Positions 7,508 to 15,967 of a DNA stretch of 64,000 nt are shown here, piece after piece. The DNA is taken from the NCBI RefSeq assembly GCF_946222835.1, contig NZ_CAMIHD010000001.1, positions 269,566-333,565 on the forward strand. The letters run 5' to 3'. The DNA comes from an uncultured Corynebacterium sp. Its GTDB lineage: Bacteria > Actinomycetota > Actinomycetes > Mycobacteriales > Mycobacteriaceae. A program made the translations under genes and the position numbers. Below the pieces are notes generated by a model. The model saw only the letters and a program-made list of their open reading frames with translations, ran no database searches and had not been told where the DNA came from. Each line of letters begins with the position of its first letter. Position 1 is the first letter of the stretch.

Positions 7508-10159
7508 TTATTCGCCTCCGTTTCCGGTGTCATCGCCATCAACGGCGGGTATTTCTTTAGTCTCGGTGGTATCAGCAGGTGCGGATTCCTTGTCCAAATC
7601 TTCCAGGAGGTAGCGGTTTGGATGTTCCTGTTGGTGTTCGAGGTGCTCCTGGATTTCCTCGTCGCTGAGATCCGTCAAGCGGTTATCATGCGCGATGCTT
7701 TGCTTGACGTACTCAAGGGAGCAGATAACTCCTACCGCGATGAGCGTAACGAGGCAGGCTAGGCCGAAGATGATGGCCTTTTCTCCAGGGTTAATGCGTG
7801 AGTAGATACCCAAAGCGACAACCAGCGCCAGGCCCACCGCCACGGTGATTTTCATCAACTGAGAGTAGTTCCTGCGCGCCATGCCCCACTTATCCTCAAG
7901 GCTTTGTTGATAAGCCTCGCGGTTGTTTAAGGCATAGAGAAGATCGGTGAAACGGTAGCGGCTTCCTACAAGGTGGACCTGTTCATTGATAACCAATCCA
8001 CCCTTGCGCAGTTCGTCGTTGACCAACATATTGACGTTGGACAAGCCACGGCGCATCACCGAACCGATGAGGTAAGCAATCGCAGCCATGCCGATGAGGG
8101 CGCAAAGGTCGCGTGCGTAATGGTTACCGTAGAAACCGCCGACGGTTTCTCGCATGGCGTCGATGCCGTAGGTAAAGGGCAGGAACGGGTGTACCGCGCG
8201 GAAGAAGTCTGGGGTCATCTCAATCGGGTAAAGGCCGGAAGCGCCAGGAATCTGGATGAAGGCAAAGACCACCGCGATGCCTCGGCCCACGTGGCCAAAC
8301 GTAGAAACCAAGCTATAGGTAATGCTCAGGTAACACAGGCCGACGATGACTGCGGTACCGACATAAGCCACTGCATTGGCATGCTCTACTCCAATGGCAA
8401 GGTTGCCGATGGACACGATGAGCGCCTGGGCGATGGCAAAGAAGGAGAGTAGAAGGAAGCGGGCAAAGTACGCCTTGGTGATGGTGAGGTTCTTGCGGCC
8501 CTGCGGGTCTACCTCAGCGCGGAAAATAATGAGCAGCATGAAAGCGCCGATCCACAGCGTGAGGTTGATAAATAGCGAGGACATTCCGGAGCCGTAGTGC
8601 TTCACCGGGAAGACAGCGTGGCTTTCCATCTCCGCAGGAGAGGCAAGGAAGGAAGAGACCTCATCGGTATCAAGGCCCTTGACCGACTGCAGGATGGAGT
8701 TGTTATTGGCGGTATTGCTCAACGCCAATACATCGCTGCGGGAAGCGCGGAGGCCCTCTTCAATGCCGTCTAGGTCTACGGAGAAGCGTTCCACTACCTG
8801 TTGGGCTTGGCTTAGCTGCTCGTCGACGCCGCCCAAAAGCCCATCGGTTTGGCCCACTAATGCCCTTTGGCTTTCGAGCGAAGCAGAAAGCTTTCCGGTG
8901 GTAGCGGTGACGTCGGAAAGCGCGGCATTGAGCTTGGGTAAGCCTTCGGCCACATTGTCGCGCAGTGCGTAGGAATCATCGCGCGTTTGCGCCGCCATCC
9001 TATCCAGCATGCCCGTAGTCTTATTGAGCGAATCGATGGTGTCGTTGGTATCGTCGTTGAGGGAGTCTAGGTCGTCGAGAACGGCGCGATTCTGGTCATT
9101 GCGCTCACGGAGTTGCCCCACCTGATCCTTAATCTGTTGGGAAACCTGTGGGGGCAGTGCTGGTGAGGACGCAAGTTTTTCGAGTTGGTCGATAGCCCGA
9201 TCAGCCTCGCCAGTAATTCCCGCCGCGCCGGCAGAGGCAGCACCGACCCGGTAAAGTGCGCCGCGCAATTTGCCCGACACTGATCCCACAGTAGCGTTGG
9301 CAGAAGCGGTGCCGTCTGCCATTGCAGTAGTACCTTCTATGTAGGCGGCGGTGGCGTCATCAGAAAACGAAGTGACCTCCCGCTGGACCTCAGCAGTAAT
9401 CGAATTGACTTCGGCCAATGCAGTCTGCGCATCATCGACGGTCTTTTGCACCGTTCCCAGTGATTCGCGGGCCTGTGCAATAGTTGGGCGTGCGTCTTCG
9501 ATGGTGGAGTGGACATCAGCCAGCTGACTGCGGGAGTTAGCTACAGTATCAGCGGTTTCCGAAAAGGAATCCGCGGTCTTTCCCGCGGTGCTGGTAATCT
9601 TCTGGCTCAAATCGCCCCCGGAGTTTTTAAGCTCCGTTGCTACTGAATCCGCTACCTGCTCATTGAAGGTAGAGCTAATAGTGGTATCGAGAGTTGAAGC
9701 GCCAGTATCAGTAATCTTCGGCGCGATTGCATTGAGCTTTTCATTGACGTGGTACTCCAGCGTGGGCTGAGAGTACGTACCTTTAAACAGGCTCACGAAA
9801 TCGGCCGAGAAGTCCTCGGGCACAATCACCGAAGCGAAGACGTCGCCCTTCTTAACGGCGTCCTCGGCTTCTTTCCTGTCCATGAATTGCCAGCCAAGCT
9901 TGTCATTGTCATGCAGCTTGTCAATCATTTGCCCGCCGACGTCTAAGTGGCCGGTCATCTCCGAGGAAGCGCCCTTGTCCTCATTTACTACGGCAACCTT
10001 GAGGTGCTCTGTGTTTCCGTAGGGGTCCCAGAAACCGGAGATGTTTACCCAAGAATACAGGGCTGGGGTGATCATCAAACCAATAAGGATCACCCAGACC
10101 TGCGGGGTCCGCCACAAGCGGACGAAATCTTGGAGAAAAATCTTCCAACTAGTAATCAC
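7508..10159 (-). CDS. YhgE/Pip-family membrane protein with extra C-terminal membrane pair (first of pair)
   Basis: 883 residues from GTG 10159. One N-terminal membrane segment (VWVILIGLMITPALYSWVNI), a coiled-coil-rich exported domain to about residue 500, a five-helix ABC-2-like block about 520-720, then an added region with two more helices near 790-845 (ITVAVGLALVVALGIYS and AIIFGLACLVTLIAVGVICS) and an acidic tail. The longer frame opens at TTG 10180. TACGGT lies 7 bases before GTG 10159 and no ribosome site precedes either, which favours a leaderless GTG start. An 11-bp palindrome CTGACTGTCAG (10199-10209) lies just upstream of the promoter and could be a repressor site. It shares the operon with the 735-residue paralogue. 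Confidence 0.83.
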   Translation of the reverse strand: MITSWKIFLQDFVRLWRTPQVWVILIGLMITPALYSWVNISGFWDPYGNTEHLKVAVVNEDKGASSEMTGHLDVGGQMIDKLHDNDKLGWQFMDRKEAEDAVKKGDVFASVIVPEDFSADFVSLFKGTYSQPTLEYHVNEKLNAIAPKITDTGASTLDTTISSTFNEQVADSVATELKNSGGDLSQKITSTAGKTADSFSETADTVANSRSQLADVHSTIEDARPTIAQARESLGTVQKTVDDAQTALAEVNSITAEVQREVTSFSDDATAAYIEGTTAMADGTASANATVGSVSGKLRGALYRVGAASAGAAGITGEADRAIDQLEKLASSPALPPQVSQQIKDQVGQLRERNDQNRAVLDDLDSLNDDTNDTIDSLNKTTGMLDRMAAQTRDDSYALRDNVAEGLPKLNAALSDVTATTGKLSASLESQRALVGQTDGLLGGVDEQLSQAQQVVERFSVDLDGIEEGLRASRSDVLALSNTANNNSILQSVKGLDTDEVSSFLASPAEMESHAVFPVKHYGSGMSSLFINLTLWIGAFMLLIIFRAEVDPQGRKNLTITKAYFARFLLLSFFAIAQALIVSIGNLAIGVEHANAVAYVGTAVIVGLCYLSITYSLVSTFGHVGRGIAVVFAFIQIPGASGLYPIEMTPDFFRAVHPFLPFTYGIDAMRETVGGFYGNHYARDLCALIGMAAIAYLIGSVMRRGLSNVNMLVNDELRKGGLVINEQVHLVGSRYRFTDLLYALNNREAYQQSLEDKWGMARRNYSQLMKITVAVGLALVVALGIYSRINPGEKAIIFGLACLVTLIAVGVICSLEYVKQSIAHDNRLTDLSDEEIQEHLEHQQEHPNRYLLEDLDKESAPADTTETKEIPAVDGDDTGNGGE

Positions 10160-10166
10160 TCGAAGA

Positions 10167-10172
10167 ACCGTA
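10167..10172 (-). promoter_or_regulatory. Leaderless -10 box of the YhgE pair
   Basis: Minus-strand TACGGT ends 7 bases before GTG 10159. Confidence 0.45.
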
Positions 10173-10373
10173 GCACCCAACCGGAAAGAACTAATAGTCT
10201 GACTGTCAGTTTTAACAGAAACGAGAGAGTGCGTCCTGTCGAGCTCGCAGATATGTTTCTGGTGTGAATTTCGGGGCGTTCTTAAGCGGAAGGATAGAAA
10301 TAGAAAAGGCCGCCGTGGCCCTCTAAGTCAAGGGTCAGGGCGGCGCGGCAAGGGGCTAAGCCCCGACGGGCGA

Positions 10374-10667
10374 TTAGTGCTCGTCGTAGTGATCGCCGTG
10401 TGCGGCGTGGCGGTGGCCGTCGTGCAGGTAGTCCACATGGTCGCCGTGCGGGATTGCTACGTGGCCACAGCCCTCACCGTGAGTGTGGTCGGTGTGTGCC
10501 TCGGCTTCCACGTGCTCGGTGGTCTCGCACTCGTCCCAGTGGCCATCGTGCTCGCGGTGGATGTGGCCCTCGTGGAGGTAGTCGGTGTGGTCACCGTGTG
10601 GGAAGGATACGTGGCCGCAATCGGTGCCGTGGGTGTGAGTGTGGTTCTCGTGAGTGGTGTGGCTCAT
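10374..10667 (-). CDS. Histidine-rich metal-binding protein with two tandem repeats
   Basis: 97 residues with 26 histidines. It is built from two copies of a unit CGHVxxPHGDHxDYLHxGHxH (about 17-40 and 66-90) separated by an acidic linker. There is no signal peptide or membrane segment, so it is probably cytosolic. Similar small actinobacterial proteins are often labelled zinc transporter permease, which this sequence does not support. Metal (Zn/Ni/Cu) binding or storage is the likely role. The start is ATG 10667, with AAAGGA 8 bases upstream; an in-frame ATG 45 bases earlier lacks a ribosome site. Repeated GTTTTCA motifs upstream suggest metal-dependent control. Confidence 0.8.
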   Translation of the reverse strand: MSHTTHENHTHTHGTDCGHVSFPHGDHTDYLHEGHIHREHDGHWDECETTEHVEAEAHTDHTHGEGCGHVAIPHGDHVDYLHDGHRHAAHGDHYDEH

Positions 10668-10704
10668 GATGACTGATCCTTTCTGGCGGGGGATGGTTCC
10701 CTTT

Positions 10705-10722
10705 GTTTTCAATGTGTTTTCA
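10705..10722 (-). promoter_or_regulatory. Direct TGAAAAC repeats upstream of the histidine-rich gene (possible Zur site)
   Basis: On the minus strand TGAAAAC occurs twice 11 bases apart (plus-strand GTTTTCA at 10705-10711 and 10716-10722), about one helical turn, with a related TTTTCA at 10733-10738. These resemble half-sites of Zur boxes. They lie 38-70 bases before the start codon. Confidence 0.35.
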
Positions 10723-10801
10723 TTAAATCGTATTTTCAGTTGGGTTTCAATAGTAAGTGGCGAGTTTCCTAAAATTTTTTATAGGAACAGGAAACGGAAA
10801 T

Positions 10802-10834
10802 GCCCGTCTCTGCCAGGATTAGGTAGAGACGGGC
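10802..10834 (-). terminator. Terminator of ltbR
   Basis: 10-bp stem GCCCGTCTCT/AGAGACGGGC with a 13-base loop, 20 bases after the ltbR stop. The U tract on the minus strand is weak (CATTTCCGTTT). Confidence 0.6.
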
Positions 10835-10854
10835 GTGGTGGGGCGGGGAGGAGC

Positions 10855-11538
10855 TCAAAGCTGGCTGCTTAATTCGCGAGCGGCTGCAGTGAGGATATCA
10901 GCGTACTTTTGGGCGGGTGAGGGGCGGAAGCGCTCGACAGATCCGGAGATGGACAAAACTGCCAGGAAAGTTCCGGTTCCATCAAAAACCGGCGCAGAAA
11001 TAGAGGCTAGGCCAGCCTCGCGTTCTTCAATAGATTCTGAATACCCTTGCTCCCTTGCTGCTTCGATGTCTCCTTGGGTAAAAGAGGCATCTTCGATTTT
11101 GACATCTACATAGGCGGCAATGATGCGCGCAGCGGAACCAGAGCTTAGTGGCAATTGGCGTCCGACGGGGACGACGTTGTGAAGGCCAGAATCGGGCTCC
11201 CTGGTGGCAATGCAGGTGCGGGTATTTCCGGTGACCTCGTAGAGCTGGATGGATTCTCCGGTCTGCTCGCGTAGCTTCTCCATAGTTGGCCCGGCCGCCT
11301 CAAGGAGCTGGTCACGGTTGCCGGGGAGGGCTGGGCCCGCTTTCCATTTTCCATCGGGGGTACGAACGAGAATGCGGTGTGCCTCGAGGGCGGTGGCTAA
11401 ACGGTGCGTTGTCGCTCGAGGTAGCCCCGTGGTTTCACATAATTCATTGAGGGTCGAGGGGTGGTTGGCGGCCGCCATCATGATGGCCATTGCTCGATCC
11501 AACACCTTAATTCCGGAAACTGCGCTATACTCTCCCAT
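10855..11538 (-). CDS. ltbR: IclR-family regulator LtbR of leucine/tryptophan genes
   Basis: 227 residues. An N-terminal winged helix about 8-65 (LNELCETTGLPRATTHRLA) is followed by an IclR effector domain (about 75-227, with PVGRQLPLSSGSAARIIAAY). It is divergent from leuCD, the arrangement of C. glutamicum ltbR, whose product represses leuB, leuCD and trp genes. The start ATG 11538 is 7 bases after a minus-strand TAGATT, so the mRNA is probably leaderless; an in-frame ATG at 11574 lies upstream of that box. An inverted repeat covers the -10 box, which suggests autorepression together with control of leuCD. Confidence 0.85.
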   Translation of the reverse strand: MGEYSAVSGIKVLDRAMAIMMAAANHPSTLNELCETTGLPRATTHRLATALEAHRILVRTPDGKWKAGPALPGNRDQLLEAAGPTMEKLREQTGESIQLYEVTGNTRTCIATREPDSGLHNVVPVGRQLPLSSGSAARIIAAYVDVKIEDASFTQGDIEAAREQGYSESIEEREAGLASISAPVFDGTGTFLAVLSISGSVERFRPSPAQKYADILTAAARELSSQL

Positions 11539-11542
11539 ACGA

Positions 11543-11573
11543 TGAAATCTACGTCCCAAATTATGAGATTTCA
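11543..11573. promoter_or_regulatory. Candidate LtbR operator overlapping the ltbR -10 box
   Basis: TGAAATCT (11543-11550) and AGATTTCA (11566-11573) are a perfect 8-bp inverted repeat separated by 15 bases in the 52-base divergent region. The left arm contains most of the minus-strand -10 hexamer (11546-11551). The right arm lies just before the leuC ribosome site. Assignment to LtbR is inferred from position. Confidence 0.5.
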
Positions 11574-11590
11574 AGTGTGGAGAGATGTTT

Positions 11591-13012
11591 ATGAACCAGA
11601 AGCTGTCATTGGCAGAAAAAGTCTGGCGTGATCACGTCGTCCAACACGGCGATGCTGGGGCCCCGGACCTTATCTTTATTGACTTTCAGCTACTACATGA
11701 AGTTACCAGCCCGCAGGCCTTTGATGGCTTACGGCTGGCCGGCCGCAAGCTTCGCCACCCTGAACTGCACCTGGCCACCGAGGACCATAACGTACCCACG
11801 CAAGGCATCAAGTCCGGAAACCTCTTGGAGATCAAGGATGAGGTTTCTCGCACCCAGGTATCGACCCTGCGAAAGAATTGCGAAGAATTTGGTGTGCGCT
11901 TGCACTCCATGGGAGATGCACAGCAAGGTATTGTCCATACAGTTGGCCCACAATTGGGAATCACGCAGCCAGGTATGACCATTGTCTGTGGCGACTCGCA
12001 TACTTCCACCCACGGTGCCTTTGGCTCAATCGCAATGGGTATTGGTACCTCTGAGGTGGAACACGTCATGGCCACGCAGACGCTCTCCTTAAAACCTTTT
12101 AAAACGATGGCGATTGAGGTTACAGGCGAACTGCAAGAGGGCGTGTCTGCCAAAGACCTCATTCTGGCTATTATCGCCAGAATCGGTACCGGCGGCGGGC
12201 AAGGCCACATCATTGAGTACCGTGGTGAAGCAATTCGCAAGATGTCCATGGAAGAGCGCATGACCATCTGCAATATGTCTATTGAGGCGGGAGCTCGCGC
12301 CGGCATGGTCGCCCCGGATGAGACCACCTTTGAATATGTGAAGGGGTGAGAGTTCGCTCCTACCGGGGCGGACTGGGATGCTGCAGTTGACTATTGGAAG
12401 ACGCTTCCCACCGACGAGGGGGCGGAATTCGATACCGTCGTTGAAATCGATGGTTCTGCTTTGACCCCATTCGTTACGTGGGGAACCAATCCTGGACAAG
12501 GTCTGCCTTTAGGGGAGAGCGTTCCAGATCCAGAAGACTGCGGTGACGACAATGAAAAGGCCACCGTAGAAAAGGCCCTCCAATATATGGACCTGCAGCC
12601 GGGAACTGCGCTGCGCGATATCAAAATAGATACCGTATTCGTCGGCTCATGCACCAACGCTCGCATTGAAGATTTGCGCGCCGCTGCCGGTGTGGTCAAG
12701 GGCCGCACCATCGCTGAAGATACGCGGATGCTGGTAGTGCCGTCTTCAGCAGCGGTCAAGGCCCAAGCAGAGGAAGAAGGCTTAGATGAAATCTTCCGCC
12801 AGTTTGGAGCCGAATGGCGTACCGCTGGTTGCTCGATGTGCCTAGGAATGAATCCAGACCAACTAGCGCCGGGAGAGCGCTCAGCTTCAACCTCTAACCG
12901 CAATTTCGAAGGCCGACAAGGCCCAGGTGGGCGCACACACCTAGTCTCGCCCCAGGTGGCTGCCGCTACAGCCGTGACCGGATACCTGTCTAGTCCTGCT
13001 GACCTGAACTAA
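11591..13012 (+). pseudogene. leuC: 3-isopropylmalate dehydratase large subunit, interrupted by an in-frame TGA
   Basis: LeuC is the aconitase-type subunit that, with LeuD, isomerises isopropylmalate in leucine synthesis. The frame encodes a complete 473-residue protein except for TGA at 12347-12349 (codon 253), where relatives read Arg in V-x-G-R-E-x-A-P-x-G-A-D-W. One C-to-T change in CGA would produce it. Both sides are in the same frame and fully conserved. The Fe-S cysteines (354 in GSCTNARIED; 414 and 417 in GCSMCLG) all lie after the stop, so the truncated product should be inactive. No strong restart site follows. Start 11591 is chosen for GGAGAG 6 bases upstream. A sequencing error is possible. 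Confidence 0.88.
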
Positions 13013-13033
13013 GCGCTTAGAAAGGCATTGATA

Positions 13034-13624
13034 ATGGAGAAATTTATAACCCATACCGGAACTGGCGTACCGCTGCGCGTTACTAACGTGGATACTGATC
13101 AAATCATTCCGGCGCGCTACCTGAAGTCGGTTAAGCGTACAGGCTTTTCTGAAGGGCTGTTTTCTAATTGGCGCTCCGAGGAAAACTTCGTGCTTAACCA
13201 AGAGCAATTTAAAAATGGGTCGGTGCTTTTTGCAGGAAGAGACTTTGGCACCGGCTCCTCCCGGGAGCATGCAGTATGGGCGTTGAGTGAATATGGATTC
13301 CGTGCCGTGTTTTCGTCCCGCTTTGCAGATATCTTCCGCGGTAACGCAGGAAAGTCCGGCCTTCTTACCGGTTTGATGGAACAAGAGGACATCGAGCCTA
13401 TCTGGAAGCAGCTGGAGGCAGGAGAAACCCAGGTCACCGTTGACTTGGAGGCGCGAACGGTCACGGTGGGAGAAAATATTTACCGCTTTGACATCGATGT
13501 CTACACCCGTTGGCGGTTGATGGAGGGCCTCGATGACATTGATATCACCCTCCGTAAGGAGGGCGATATCGCTGACTATGAAAAGCGACGCCCCGGCTTT
13601 AAGCCCTCTGTTATCGCCCCATAG
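13034..13624 (+). CDS. leuD: 3-isopropylmalate dehydratase small subunit
   Basis: 196-residue swivelling-domain partner of LeuC. Conserved NVDTDQIIPARYLK near residue 18 and the substrate-loop motif DFGTGSSREHAVWAL near 70. ATG 13034 has AAAGG 8 bases upstream; the frame can open at TTG 13028, which is less likely. It follows leuC by 21 bases in the same operon. The gene is intact, which suggests that the leuC stop is recent. Premature termination in leuC could reduce leuD expression through polarity. Confidence 0.93.
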   Translation: MEKFITHTGTGVPLRVTNVDTDQIIPARYLKSVKRTGFSEGLFSNWRSEENFVLNQEQFKNGSVLFAGRDFGTGSSREHAVWALSEYGFRAVFSSRFADIFRGNAGKSGLLTGLMEQEDIEPIWKQLEAGETQVTVDLEARTVTVGENIYRFDIDVYTRWRLMEGLDDIDITLRKEGDIADYEKRRPGFKPSVIAP

Positions 13625-13812
13625 ATGGGAGCGCGGTTGGGGATGAACTTGCGCCAACACCCCTACAGTCCTTTCTAAAGGAGGGGCGGTGGGGGTGCTT
13701 TGCATTTGGGTATGAGTCTTGAGTACAAACCTTGGGGGAGCTGCGGGGGTACAAATTGGTAACGTAAGAGTAACAATCCCCTGCTCCAGTTTCCTGTAAC
13801 AAAGTATGCCCC

Positions 13813-13818
13813 TAGCTT
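13813..13818 (+). promoter_or_regulatory. Leaderless -10 box of the 13826 gene
   Basis: TAGCTT ends 7 bases before ATG 13826. Confidence 0.4.
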
Positions 13819-13825
13819 TGAATCT

Positions 13826-14704
13826 ATGAGCAATGCCTATTCGAATAATGATTCCTTCAATTCAGGAAACAATGGTCCAGGTACTCCCGGACCCGCCAGT
13901 GAATCTGCGCCGTACGGAAACGGCGCGAACGGCCAACCAGGCTACGGGCAGCAGTACGGTCAGCAACCGTTCGGGCAACCCGGATACGCCGGAAGCACCG
14001 ACCACGGAGAAGACTCCCTATTTGGTCATGACGTAGACGCCATTCAGGTCATCGCGGATAGCTTCCGCTACTTCGGTCGCAATTGGGCGCAGTGGATTTT
14101 CGGTCCACTGGTGCAGATCGTAATTGTCTCCATTCTCTATTTGCTGTTGACCCTCGTCCTAGCAGGCAGCGGTACATCCATTGATGCCCTAGCCAATAGT
14201 GGCTCGGGTTCCGATGCCGCACTTACTGGTGGGTTAATTGCGGTAATGTTCTTAGCTATTATCGCCATGTTCCTAGTGTTTATTTGGTCCATTAGCACCT
14301 GGTACAAGGCTGCTAATAAACAGGTTGATACCGGGATGCTGGAGATAAAGGACTTTCTGAGCTTTAAAAATGTCGCCGGTCTCATGGCGGTGAATGTGCT
14401 TTCGTGGCTGGTTATTTCCCTGGGCTTCGTTCTCCTGATTATTCCGGGACTCTTCGCCGCCTTCTTCTTTACTTGGATGCCGGCTGTTAAGGCCGTACGT
14501 CCTGAGCTATCCGTTGGCGAGACCTTTGGGGCTTCCATCGAGGTAGCGAAGAAGAATGTCGGAGTGACCATCTTGGTAGTCGTCCTGAGTGCCGTCCTGT
14601 ACGCAGTGTTGAGCTTTACCCTAGTCGGCATGTTTGTGTACCCAGCACTGAACACCCTCATTTTGGTCCTCTTCGTCCGTCGCACGCTCGGCTTGCGCGG
14701 TTAG
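13826..14704 (+). CDS. Gly/Pro/Gln-rich N-terminus fused to a multi-pass membrane domain
   Basis: 292 residues. The first 60 are low-complexity Asn/Gly/Pro/Gln with GYGQQYGQQPFGQPGY repeats, typical of disordered tails on actinobacterial envelope proteins. Four to five membrane segments follow (for example IVIVSILYLLLTLVLAG near 95, LIAVMFLAIIAMFLVFIWSI near 140, WLVISLGFVLLIIPGLFAAFFF near 190, and a C-terminal pair after 235). The conserved stretch IIPGLFAAFFFTWMPAVKAV resembles bacterial DUF975/YciC-type membrane proteins. Role unknown. It is single, with no close partners. The TAGCTT box 7 bases upstream supports the ATG. Confidence 0.75.
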   Translation: MSNAYSNNDSFNSGNNGPGTPGPASESAPYGNGANGQPGYGQQYGQQPFGQPGYAGSTDHGEDSLFGHDVDAIQVIADSFRYFGRNWAQWIFGPLVQIVIVSILYLLLTLVLAGSGTSIDALANSGSGSDAALTGGLIAVMFLAIIAMFLVFIWSISTWYKAANKQVDTGMLEIKDFLSFKNVAGLMAVNVLSWLVISLGFVLLIIPGLFAAFFFTWMPAVKAVRPELSVGETFGASIEVAKKNVGVTILVVVLSAVLYAVLSFTLVGMFVYPALNTLILVLFVRRTLGLRG

Positions 14705-14808
14705 AAAACCCCGCAGCCGCACGATAGTTGCGCAAATAAGACCCTGCTCGTCCACCGCATGAGATGGAAGGCAGGGCCTTAATTGTTGGTCGGGGAGGAA
14801 CTAGGAAA

Positions 14809-15807
14809 CTAGCGCACCGGCAGTGGGCTAGCCAGGTAATCGGCACCGGTGAGCTCGCCATTGTTGAAGGACAAGACCCACACAGAAGATTTCTTGAACT
14901 TCAGCTTATCCACCGGCTTTTTCAGAAACTTCGGGGCGAGGTCTTCGATGATGCCGGGGATGGTATTGCCCTGGCTGACGATAACAGGCACCCCGCCTTC
15001 GTTTACCACGCGGCGGAATGCTTTCTTGGCCGCTTCTGGGTCGTTTTCCCAGGCCTCGTCGCCAAAGTTTTTGTTGATGGAGATGTCCTTGCCCAGTTCG
15101 TCGGCAAGCGGGGCAGCTGTCTGCTGGCAACGCTGGGGCAGTGCAGAGTAAATGGCAGTGGGCTGGTAGGCGCTGAGCATCGGAACTAGCATTTCCGCTT
15201 GGCGACGCCCCTTCTTATCAAGCGGCCGCAGGTTATCATCGCCTTCCCAGCTGCCGCTCTCATGCGCATGGGCGTGGCGGACATAGAGAACGCGGGTGGC
15301 TGGCGCAATGCGCAGGCGCTTGGCAGCCTTGGCGACCACAGCGGTATCGACGTCATAAGACAGGAGCTCCTGCGCCTCGTCGATAGGCAGCCAGCGCAAC
15401 TCATCGGTCTCACTATTGGCGGAGTACGTCCCGCCCAAATACTTTGCCACCCAGTAGTAGACGACCTTGGTACGCCCCTGGACCGGATAGGTCACCTTGC
15501 CAATGAGCTTTCCTAGCCGGACGCTAAAGCCGGTCTCTTCCAGGATTTCCCGTGCTGCTGTGGTGGGCAGCGACTCACCGGGATCGACCTTGCCCTTGGG
15601 CAGGGACCAATCATCGTAATGGGGGCGGTGGATAAGTGCGATTTCCGGTTCCTGCGGAGTGCCACGCCAGATCACGGCGCCGGCAGCAAGGGTAGTGCTG
15701 TGGAATTCCTTGGCAGGGTCCACTGGGATTTCCTGATGGCGGCCGGAGATAAATTCCTCGTGCTGCTGGTCCTTGTCGGTTTCGTGCATCTTTTTAATAT
15801 TGGGCAT
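14809..15807 (-). CDS. mutT1: Nudix hydrolase with C-terminal histidine-phosphatase domain (MutT1 type)
   Basis: 332 residues. The N-terminal Nudix domain (about 35-165) has the Nudix box ending REILEETGF and preceded by GKVDPGE. The C-terminal histidine-phosphatase domain (about 170-330) starts with VLYVRHAHA, the RH nucleophile motif. Mycobacterial MutT1 with this fusion hydrolyses 8-oxo-GTP/8-oxo-dGTP and Ap4A, so sanitation of oxidised nucleotides is likely. ATG 15807 has GGAGG 7 bases upstream. The gene is divergent from gpsA. Confidence 0.88.
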   Translation of the reverse strand: MPNIKKMHETDKDQQHEEFISGRHQEIPVDPAKEFHSTTLAAGAVIWRGTPQEPEIALIHRPHYDDWSLPKGKVDPGESLPTTAAREILEETGFSVRLGKLIGKVTYPVQGRTKVVYYWVAKYLGGTYSANSETDELRWLPIDEAQELLSYDVDTAVVAKAAKRLRIAPATRVLYVRHAHAHESGSWEGDDNLRPLDKKGRRQAEMLVPMLSAYQPTAIYSALPQRCQQTAAPLADELGKDISINKNFGDEAWENDPEAAKKAFRRVVNEGGVPVIVSQGNTIPGIIEDLAPKFLKKPVDKLKFKKSSVWVLSFNNGELTGADYLASPLPVR

Positions 15808-15967
15808 CGTCTGCCTCCATGGGCCTTTCCACAGTAATCGGGTTTATAAGAACAACGTCTAAGGGCCCATTGTCCCACGGGTTAGGCGCTTTGTGCATCC
15901 TTGCCCCACGGTGAACGGGCATGCTTTAAGGTTGGGGTTATAGATTCGCACGTTTGGAGGAGACACC

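Noticed and set aside
6911..7762. 283-codon plus-strand frame within the YhgE pair
   Set aside because: It spans the junction of two well-supported minus-strand genes and has no ribosome site or domain.
10377..10676. Plus-strand frames opposite the histidine-rich gene
   Set aside because: Repetitive GTG/GTC-rich frames are the complement of CAC/GAC-rich codons, not genes.
12347..12349. TGA in leuC as a selenocysteine codon
   Set aside because: The position is Arg in homologues, there is no Cys tradition there, and no SECIS-like hairpin directly follows.
12941..13705. 254-codon minus-strand frame over leuD
   Set aside because: It is antisense to leuD with no recognisable motif.
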